Origin: an uncultured Selenomonadales bacterium
Lineage (GTDB): Bacteria > Bacillota > Negativicutes > Selenomonadales > Selenomonadaceae
NCBI GenBank assembly: GCA_947165405.1
Contig: CAMVAG010000120.1
Location: 1 to 6,388 of the forward strand
Reading direction: 5' to 3'
Length of the DNA stretch: 6,388 nucleotides
Under the pieces are notes generated by a model. The model was not told where the DNA came from and did no database searches. It saw nothing but the letters and a program-made list of their open reading frames with translations. The position numbers and the translations under genes were made by a program. Shown here in pieces: positions 1-4,893 of the stretch; the stretch's first letter is position 1; every line of letters begins with the position of its first letter.

Positions 1-26
1 GAAGCTTTTTCAGCGGGTTCAACGCC

Positions 27-93
27 CTTTTCTTTTGCTACTTTTCTTTTGGGCGTGCAAAAGAAAAGTAGAAGAAAACTTTCAAAAGAAAAG
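27..93. repeat. Nested palindromic repeat element (four copies of an 11-mer)
   Basis: The 11-mer CTTTTCTTTTG occurs at 27-37 and 41-51, and its reverse complement at 58-68 and 83-93. The inner pair extends to a perfect 14-bp stem (38-51 with 58-71) around the 6-nt loop at 52-57. The outer pair (27-37 with 83-93) can close around it. The right half is also a direct repeat: positions 58-76 and 83-101 match over 19 nt with one mismatch. No T-run follows, so it is a poor intrinsic terminator in + orientation. It is most likely a dispersed intergenic repeat or an mRNA-stabilising hairpin upstream of the small gene. The structure is read directly from the sequence; the role is inferred. Confidence 0.7.
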
Positions 94-137
94 CAGAAGA
101 ATTATCGACATACACCGAAATTGAACGGAGGATTAAA

Positions 138-416
138 ATGAAATTCATCATCAGCAAAGACGGCACAATGACTGTCAACAGCGCGTATGTCAGGACAATG
201 TACCTCGAAGAAGACAATGCTTCCTACAGAGACAATCATACCGTCGTGAGAGTGAAAGCCGAACTCAATCATGACTTGAACAAACCCAATCACGATTATT
301 CCGATTACGTCATCACTTTGGCGACATTCGACAGCGGCAACTTGACGGAAGATTACAAAGCGGCGCAAGCTTATCTGGCGGAAGTGGTCGTCGAAATAAA
401 CGGAGGTGTGAAATGA
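138..416 (+). CDS. Small uncharacterised protein (92 aa) coupled to pyrC
   Basis: This gene is not recognised as a characterised family. It has a good ribosome binding site (GGAGG at 127-131, 6 nt before the ATG), so the start is well supported. The protein is mildly acidic and has no cysteine, signal peptide or membrane segment. It begins MKFIISKDG, passes through a strand-like region (VVRVKAEL, about residues 36-43, and YVITLATF, about 57-64), and ends with a helix-like stretch rich in Ala and Glu (about 70-85). This looks like a small cytosolic beta-plus-alpha domain. I have a loose recollection of similar anonymous proteins of about 90 residues in Firmicutes, with no function attached. 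Its stop overlaps the pyrC start in ATGA, and its last codons carry the pyrC ribosome binding site, so the two are translationally coupled. That does not show a role in pyrimidine synthesis. Confidence 0.8.
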   Translation: MKFIISKDGTMTVNSAYVRTMYLEEDNASYRDNHTVVRVKAELNHDLNKPNHDYSDYVITLATFDSGNLTEDYKAAQAYLAEVVVEINGGVK

Positions 417-1735
417 ATCAAACGTGGCAAATAAAAAAACCGGATGCGAAAATTTCTTCAACGCTTTTGATTCGCGGCGGAAGAGTGATTGACCCTGCAA
501 ATAATTTCGACGGTGCGGCAGATGTTTTGGTTATCGACGGGAAGATTGCGGCAGTCAAACCCGACATAAAATTTTCGGCGGATTACGAATACAATGCGGC
601 CGGAAAAATCGTGACGCCCGGCTTAATCGATATGCACGTTCACCTTCGCGAGCCGGGACAAGAAGCTAAGGAAGATTTTTTGAGCGGAGCAAAGGCGGCA
701 GTCGCCGGAGGATTCACGACCGTTGCAACCATGCCGAATACCTCGCCCGTCGTCGACAACGCGGCTTTGGTTCGTTCAATGGTCAAGCGCGCCGAAGAAG
801 TCGGGCTCGTCAACATAAAAATTATCGGAGCAGTCACGAAAGGTCAACAAGGTCAGGAGCTTGCCGAAATGCGCGACATGATTGCGGCGGGAGCGGTTGC
901 CTTTTCAGATGACGGACACTTTGACGACAACGCAAAAATTTTCCTCAACGCGCTCGATTATCTTCACGACACGGGCAAGCTTATCATTTGTCACGAGGAA
1001 GAAACTTCGCTTGTCAAAGGCGGCGTCATGAACGAGGGCAAACGTTCCGCACTTCTCGGCTTGAAAGGTCGCCCGACGGTCGCCGAAGACATTGCCGTTG
1101 CCCGCGATTGTTTGCTTGCCGAATACACGGGCGGTCGCGTCCACATTGCTCATATCAGTTCGGCACGAGCGGTTGAGATTGTTCGTGAGGCCAAAAAGCG
1201 CGGCGTCAAAGTCACGGCTGAAGTCACGCCTCAACATCTGACGATGACGGACGACTTGGTTAATCCGACCGACGCCTCCACGAAAATTAATCCGCCGCTT
1301 CGAACGCAAAAAGATTGCGATGCTTGCTTGGCAGGTTTGCTTGACGGCACGATTGACGCGCTTGTCACAGACCATTCGCCGCACGCCGTCGAAGAAAAAG
1401 ACCGCGAATATATTTACGCGCCGAGCGGCTTCCCCGGACTTGAAACGAGCGTAGGAATTTTATTCACGGAGCTTTATCACAAAGGCAAAATCGACTTGAA
1501 AACTTTAATCTCTAAAATGACAGCCGAGCCCGCGAAAATTTTCAACCTCGACGCGGGGACTTTGTCAATCGACGCGCCCGCCGACATTACGGTTATCGAC
1601 CCCGAATTTGTTTGGACGGTCGACGCGAAAAATTTTTATACCAAAGGAAGTCATTCGCCGTTCGTCGGGCGTGAGCTCAAAGGTCGAGCCGTCGCTACGA
1701 TTGTTCGAGGAAATTTAATGAAGCTCAATCAATAA
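413..1735 (+). CDS. pyrC: Dihydroorotase, type I
   Basis: It catalyses the reversible cyclisation of N-carbamoyl-L-aspartate to L-dihydroorotate, the third step of de novo pyrimidine synthesis, in the cytosol. The 440-aa protein is a metal-dependent amidohydrolase. Visible landmarks are the N-terminal amidohydrolase strand TLLIRGGRVIDP (17-28), the metal motif DMHVHLREPG (73-82, with H75, H77 and the substrate-binding R79), ATMPNT (105-110), FSDDGH (164-169; D167 fits the bridging Asp of type I enzymes), CHEEE with H194, HIAHIS with H247, and TDHSPH (319-324) with the catalytic Asp320. All expected metal and catalytic residues are present. Length is normal for type I apart from about 14 extra N-terminal residues. 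The ATG at 413 follows GGAGG (402-406) by 6 nt and overlaps the preceding stop; the next in-frame Met lies in the metal motif, so this start is secure. An intrinsic terminator follows the stop. Confidence 0.96.
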   Translation: MNQTWQIKKPDAKISSTLLIRGGRVIDPANNFDGAADVLVIDGKIAAVKPDIKFSADYEYNAAGKIVTPGLIDMHVHLREPGQEAKEDFLSGAKAAVAGGFTTVATMPNTSPVVDNAALVRSMVKRAEEVGLVNIKIIGAVTKGQQGQELAEMRDMIAAGAVAFSDDGHFDDNAKIFLNALDYLHDTGKLIICHEEETSLVKGGVMNEGKRSALLGLKGRPTVAEDIAVARDCLLAEYTGGRVHIAHISSARAVEIVREAKKRGVKVTAEVTPQHLTMTDDLVNPTDASTKINPPLRTQKDCDACLAGLLDGTIDALVTDHSPHAVEEKDREYIYAPSGFPGLETSVGILFTELYHKGKIDLKTLISKMTAEPAKIFNLDAGTLSIDAPADITVIDPEFVWTVDAKNFYTKGSHSPFVGRELKGRAVATIVRGNLMKLNQ

Positions 1736-1745
1736 AAAAAATTTT

Positions 1746-1770
1746 TCCTCGCCGAGCGCGAGGATTTTTT
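1746..1770 (+). terminator. Intrinsic terminator after pyrC
   Basis: A 7-bp G+C-rich stem (TCCTCGC at 1746-1752 with GCGAGGA at 1758-1764) has a 5-nt loop and is followed directly by six T residues (1765-1770). It starts 11 nt after the pyrC stop. Only 25 nt separate the T-run from the ahcY start, which leaves no room for a full promoter after the terminator. ahcY must therefore be transcribed by read-through or from a promoter inside the pyrC end. Confidence 0.88.
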
Positions 1771-1795
1771 ATCAGCAGAGGAGGAATTTTAAAAA

Positions 1796-3034
1796 ATGAA
1801 GTCAATCGTAAAAGATATGTCGCTTGCACCGGGCGGACACGACAAAATCGAATGGGTAAAAAATTTTATGCCGGTCATGAGCGCGATAGACAAAGAGTTT
1901 TCGCAATCAAAACCGTTCGCCGGAAAAAAAATTTCGATAACGTTGCACCTTGAGGCAAAGACGGCTTACATGGCGGAAGTTTTCATGCACGCGGGCGCGG
2001 AAGTCGTTATAACCGGTTCCAATCCTCTTTCCACTCAAGATGACGTTGCCGCTGCTCTCGTCGAGGACGGCGTAACAGTCTTTGCAACTCACGGTTGCTC
2101 CGCCGAAGAATACGACGATTATTTAAACAAGGCGGCTGACTTCGCGCCCGATATTTACATTGACGACGGCGGCGACTTCACGGAACTTGTCCACACCAAA
2201 AGACGCGACGCTTTGGAAAAAATTATCGGCGGCTCGGAAGAAACCACGACGGGTGTTTTGCGTTTGAAGGCTTTGGAACGTCAAGGCAAGTTGGCTTTCC
2301 CGATGATTGCCGCAAACGACGCTTATTGCAAATTTCTTTTCGACAATCGCTACGGCACGGGTCAATCGACTTGGGACGGAATTATGCGCACGACAAATTT
2401 GGTTATCGCGGGCAAGACGGTTGTCATTGCGGGCTACGGCTGGTGCGGCAAAGGCGGTGCAATGCGTGCAAAAGGTTTGGGCGCGAACGTAATTATCACT
2501 GAAGTCGACCCGATTAAAGCGATTGAGGCGGTTTTCGACGGCTTCAGAGTCATGCCCATGAGCGAGGCGGCTCCTCTCGGCGATATTTTCTTGACGCTCA
2601 CGGGCGATAAGGACGTTATCACCGGCGAACACTACCCGCTGATGAAAAACGGCGCGATGCTTGCCAATGCCGGGCACTTCGACGTTGAAATTAATATTCC
2701 GCAACTTGAGGCGCAATCCGTCAGCAGAAAAACCGTCCGCAAAAACGTTGAAGAATTTTTACAGCGTGACGGCAGAAAAATTTATCTGCTTGCGGAAGGT
2801 CGGCTGGTCAATCTTGCTTCGGGCGACGGTCACCCCGCAGAAATTATGGATTTGAGTTTCGCCGTTCAATTTTTCAGCGCGGCGCACATTCTCCACAATC
2901 ACACAAAGCTTGATAAAAAAGTTTACCTCATGCCTGAAGAAATCAACACAAAAATTGCCGAGATTAAGCTTGACTCAATCGGCGTGAAAATCGACACGCT
3001 CACCGACGAACAAAAAGAGTATTTGGGCTTATGA
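1796..3034 (+). CDS. ahcY: Adenosylhomocysteinase (SAH hydrolase), short form
   Basis: It splits S-adenosylhomocysteine reversibly into homocysteine and adenosine using tightly bound NAD+, in the cytosol. The 412-aa protein shows the family in order: LHLEAKTA (50-57, with H51), DDGGD (123-127), EETTTGV (148-154), NDAYCKFLFDN (174-184, with K179, D183, N184), the Rossmann loop GYGWCGKG (213-220), ITEVDP with E236, NAGHFDVEI (291-299, with H294) and GDGHPAE (343-349). It is the short form, as in Thermotoga and archaea: the NRYGTGQSTWDG segment is typical, and the C-terminal Lys-Tyr tail of long forms is absent (it ends near QKEYLGL). From remembered human numbering, the position of Glu59, which contacts the adenine amino group, is Lys55 here. 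The ribosome binding site AGGAGG (1779-1784) lies 11 nt before the ATG. The stop overlaps the toxin start. An alternative substrate is S-inosylhomocysteine. Confidence 0.95.
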   Translation: MKSIVKDMSLAPGGHDKIEWVKNFMPVMSAIDKEFSQSKPFAGKKISITLHLEAKTAYMAEVFMHAGAEVVITGSNPLSTQDDVAAALVEDGVTVFATHGCSAEEYDDYLNKAADFAPDIYIDDGGDFTELVHTKRRDALEKIIGGSEETTTGVLRLKALERQGKLAFPMIAANDAYCKFLFDNRYGTGQSTWDGIMRTTNLVIAGKTVVIAGYGWCGKGGAMRAKGLGANVIITEVDPIKAIEAVFDGFRVMPMSEAAPLGDIFLTLTGDKDVITGEHYPLMKNGAMLANAGHFDVEINIPQLEAQSVSRKTVRKNVEEFLQRDGRKIYLLAEGRLVNLASGDGHPAEIMDLSFAVQFFSAAHILHNHTKLDKKVYLMPEEINTKIAEIKLDSIGVKIDTLTDEQKEYLGL

Positions 3035-3369
3035 AAACTTCGATTGATAATCGCCTCTTCGAGTGGGACGACGCCAAAAACAAAATCAATAAGATTAAGC
3101 ACGGAATCAATTTCAAGACGGCGGCGCAAATTTTCAACGATCCTCACCGTATTGAGGAATATGATACGTGGCACTCCATTGATGAGGACAGGTGGAAAGT
3201 TATTGGCATGGTTGACGACGTTTTATTTGTGATTTACACTAAACGCAACGAAAGAACAAGATTAATCTCTGCTCGCGAAGCAACTGAAAACGAAAGGAGA
3301 AGATATTATGGCAACCGTATTTTACTTCTTGCCGAAGGATGCCAAACTGACGGAGGAGGAGAAGGCTGA
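3031..3369 (+). CDS. brnT: BrnT-family ribonuclease toxin
   Basis: BrnT toxins are RelE-like ribonucleases that inhibit translation and are neutralised by a cognate antitoxin. This 112-aa protein carries the family hallmarks: FEWDDAKNKINKIKHGINF (10-28), the IFNDP turn (34-38), the central strands VIGMVDDVLFVIYTKR (57-72), and LISAREAT (78-85) followed by ERRRYY (88-93). A basic C-terminal end of this kind is typical. The family core ends at about residue 93, exactly where the antitoxin gene begins. The last 19 residues (Gly/Leu/Glu-rich) are read over that gene and are probably not part of the fold. The ATG overlaps the ahcY stop in ATGA, and upstream bases give only a weak AAAGAG-like match, so translation probably depends on ribosomes finishing ahcY. 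No key motif appears broken. Activity is inferred from family membership only. Confidence 0.87.
   Translation: MKTSIDNRLFEWDDAKNKINKIKHGINFKTAAQIFNDPHRIEEYDTWHSIDEDRWKVIGMVDDVLFVIYTKRNERTRLISAREATENERRRYYGNRILLLAEGCQTDGGGEG
3294..3300 (+). promoter_or_regulatory. Ribosome binding site of the antitoxin, inside brnT
   Basis: AAGGAGA lies within the 3' end of the toxin gene, 7 nt before the ATG at 3308. It is a much better match than the site before brnT and fixes the antitoxin start. It would let the antitoxin be translated independently and at a higher rate than the toxin. Confidence 0.75.
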
Positions 3370-3553
3370 ACTCGCTGCGTTGAAAGACCGCCCGATTACT
3401 TACGACGAAGAATGCCCGCCTATGTCCGAAGAAGAATTGGACGAACTGGATTATCTGATTCGCAAGTATAAGACACGCCGAATCACCAAAGAAATTTTAA
3501 TGGCGGAATTTCCCGAACGTTTTCAAAAGCATAAATCGGAGGCAGCAGGATGA
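3308..3553 (+). CDS. Putative antitoxin of the BrnT toxin (non-BrnA, acidic)
   Basis: This 81-aa protein follows a BrnT toxin with a 62-bp overlap, the position in which BrnA antitoxins are normally found. It does not show the BrnA C-terminal ribbon-helix-helix, which normally contains a pattern like YQTRINALLR. Instead it has a short hydrophobic N-terminus (VFYFLP, 4-9), a Glu/Asp-rich helix (15-27), the segment RPITYDEECPPMSEEEL (28-44), another acidic helix (41-51), and a basic C-terminal part (RKYKTRR, 52-58). The RPITYDEECP-type segment is, from memory, common in small antitoxin-like proteins of Firmicutes. The acidic charge suits binding to the basic toxin. Without an evident DNA-binding domain it may not repress its own operon. 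Its final codons hold the mtaD ribosome binding site (GGAGG, 3538-3542), and its stop overlaps the mtaD start. The coding call is firm; the antitoxin role is inferred from context. Confidence 0.72.
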   Translation: MATVFYFLPKDAKLTEEEKAELAALKDRPITYDEECPPMSEEELDELDYLIRKYKTRRITKEILMAEFPERFQKHKSEAAG

Positions 3554-4824
3554 ATAATTATGTTATAAGCGGCGTGAAAATGCTCAAGCCTTCGGGTGAA
3601 GTCGAAGCGGCGAACATTTTTATCAGCGGCGATAAAATTTCCAAGATAACTCAAGGCGAAGTCGAATGCTCAAACGTTATCGACGGCAAAAATAAATTCG
3701 CGACGCCCGGACTTGTCAACGCGCACACTCACGCCTCAATGACTTTGCTTAGAAGTTATTCCGACGACAAAGCTCTGATGGATTGGCTTCAAAAAGATAT
3801 TTGGCCGATCGAAGACAAAATGCAACGTCAAGATATTTATTGGGGCGCAAAATTGGCGGCGGTCGAGATGATTCGCGGAGGCACAACCGCCTTTGCCGAC
3901 ATGTACGGCCCTTGCATGGACGAAGTTGCCAAAGTCGTCGACGAATCGGGCTTGCGCGGCAGTTTGTCTCAAGGTTTGATAAGTTTTGCTAACGGAGAAA
4001 AAAAATTAGCCGCGAACGTCGAGCTGTATAAAAATTTTCACGGCGCGGCGGACGGCAGGATAACAATCATGTTCGGGCCTCACGCGATTTACACTTGCCC
4101 GCCCGATTATCTTAAAAAAGTTGCGGCGGAGGCTCAAAAGCTCGGCGCGGAAATTCACATGCACATGAACGAGACGCAAACCGAAATTAATGATTGCCTC
4201 AAAGCTTACGGCAAGCGTCCCTTTGAAGTCGTCAACGAGACGGGATTATTTGAGCAGGGAACTTTGGCGGCGCATTGTGTTTGGTTGAGTGATTCGGAAA
4301 TTGAAATCATCAAGGCAAAAAAAATTCGCGTGGCGCACAATCCCGGCTCGAACATGAAACTTGCAAGCGGAATTTGTCCTGCGACGAAACTTTTATCAAA
4401 AGGCGTGACGGTTGCACTCGGAACGGACGGTGCCTCAAGCAACAACAATCTTGACATGCTTGAGGAAGTTCGGCTTGCGGCTCTGCTTGCCAAAGTCGAC
4501 ACGCTAAATCCTTTGGCAGTGCCCGCCGCTCAAGCTCTGCAAATGGCAACTCAATTCGGCGCGGCGGCTCTCGGCTTGCAAAACGTCGGGCGGCTTGAGG
4601 AAGGTTGCAAAGCTGACATCGTGCTTTGGGATATGCGCGGCGTCGATTGGCAACCGAATTACAATCCCGCGTCGCTTTTGGTTTACTCGGCGAACTCGAC
4701 GGCGGCTGATACGGTCATTGTCGACGGAAAAATTTTAATGCAAGGTCGCGAACTTAAAACTTTGGACGAGGAAAAAATTATCGCGGAGTTTACTGCCTGC
4801 GCCAATCGCCTTTCTAACAATTAG
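3550..4824 (+). CDS. mtaD: 5-methylthioadenosine / S-adenosylhomocysteine deaminase
   Basis: It hydrolytically deaminates SAH to S-inosylhomocysteine and methylthioadenosine to methylthioinosine, releasing ammonia; some relatives also accept adenosine or 5'-deoxyadenosine. The 424-aa cytosolic amidohydrolase shows PGLVNAHTHASMTLLR (53-68) with metal ligands H59 and H61, MDWLQKDIWPIE (77-88), the GGTTAFADMY segment (110-119), GPHAIYTCPP (176-185), HMHMNET with H205 and E208, AAHCVWL with H242, VAHNPGSNMKLASG (261-274) and LGTDGASSNNNLDM (290-303) with catalytic Asp293. These correspond to the residues defined in Thermotoga TM0936. The spacing between H205 and H242 (37 residues) is longer than the 28 I remember for TM0936 but usual in Firmicutes. 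The start overlaps the antitoxin stop in ATGA with GGAGG 7 nt upstream. Being in one overlapping unit with ahcY supports SAH as substrate, although guanine or other aminohydrolase activity cannot be excluded by sequence alone. Confidence 0.92.
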   Translation: MNNYVISGVKMLKPSGEVEAANIFISGDKISKITQGEVECSNVIDGKNKFATPGLVNAHTHASMTLLRSYSDDKALMDWLQKDIWPIEDKMQRQDIYWGAKLAAVEMIRGGTTAFADMYGPCMDEVAKVVDESGLRGSLSQGLISFANGEKKLAANVELYKNFHGAADGRITIMFGPHAIYTCPPDYLKKVAAEAQKLGAEIHMHMNETQTEINDCLKAYGKRPFEVVNETGLFEQGTLAAHCVWLSDSEIEIIKAKKIRVAHNPGSNMKLASGICPATKLLSKGVTVALGTDGASSNNNLDMLEEVRLAALLAKVDTLNPLAVPAAQALQMATQFGAAALGLQNVGRLEEGCKADIVLWDMRGVDWQPNYNPASLLVYSANSTAADTVIVDGKILMQGRELKTLDEEKIIAEFTACANRLSNN

Positions 4825-4850
4825 GAATGAGGAATTAGGAATTGGGAATG
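4823..4850 (+). repeat. Heptamer tandem repeat (AGGAATN x4) at the mtaD end
   Basis: There are four consecutive 7-nt units: AGGAATG, AGGAATT, AGGAATT, GGGAATG. The first unit supplies the last two bases of the mtaD TAG stop codon. The first 20 nt are identical to the reverse complement of 6369-6388 on the far side of tolC. This resembles short tandemly repeated sequences found dispersed between genes in many bacteria. Confidence 0.85.
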
Positions 4851-4858
4851 AAAATCCT

Positions 4859-4886
4859 GAAAGCTGAAAGCTAAAAGCTGACAGCT
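4859..4886 (+). repeat. Second heptamer repeat (GAAAGCT-like x4)
   Basis: Four adjoining 7-nt units, GAAAGCT, GAAAGCT, AAAAGCT and GACAGCT, start 8 nt after the AGGAATN run. The period is the same (7) but the unit differs. The last two units form the hairpin of the terminator that follows. Confidence 0.75.
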
Positions 4887-4893
4887 TTTTTTT
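4873..4893 (+). terminator. Hairpin terminator between convergent mtaD and tolC
   Basis: AAAAGCT (4873-4879) pairs with AGCTTTT (4883-4889) around the 3-nt loop GAC, within a run of eight T residues (4886-4893). The stem is A/T-rich and rather weak. It ends the + strand unit 49 nt past the mtaD stop. Read on the - strand, the same stem lies just after the tolC stop (4894-4892) and ends in four T residues, so it may work in both directions. Confidence 0.65.

Noticed and set aside
1..137. Promoter for the small gene and pyrC
   Set aside because: No -35/-10 pair with acceptable matches and spacing could be found by eye. Transcription may start upstream of the window.
102..500. 132-aa open frame on the - strand opposite the small gene
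   Set aside because: It lies antisense to a gene with a good ribosome binding site and spans the pyrC start. Its protein has no recognisable motif, so it is a shadow frame.
905..1384. 159-aa open frame on the - strand inside pyrC
   Set aside because: It is antisense to the catalytic core of dihydroorotase, with no motif and no independent support.
1736..1795. SAM or SAH riboswitch before ahcY
   Set aside because: The 60-nt gap is filled by a simple terminator and the ribosome binding site. There is no room for an aptamer.
2123..2716. 197-aa open frame on the - strand inside ahcY
   Set aside because: It is fully antisense to conserved SAH hydrolase sequence. Its length reflects the codon bias of ahcY, and no family features are seen.
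4823..4886. CRISPR-like array
   Set aside because: The units are 7 nt, directly adjoining and without spacers. They are short tandem repeats, not a CRISPR array.
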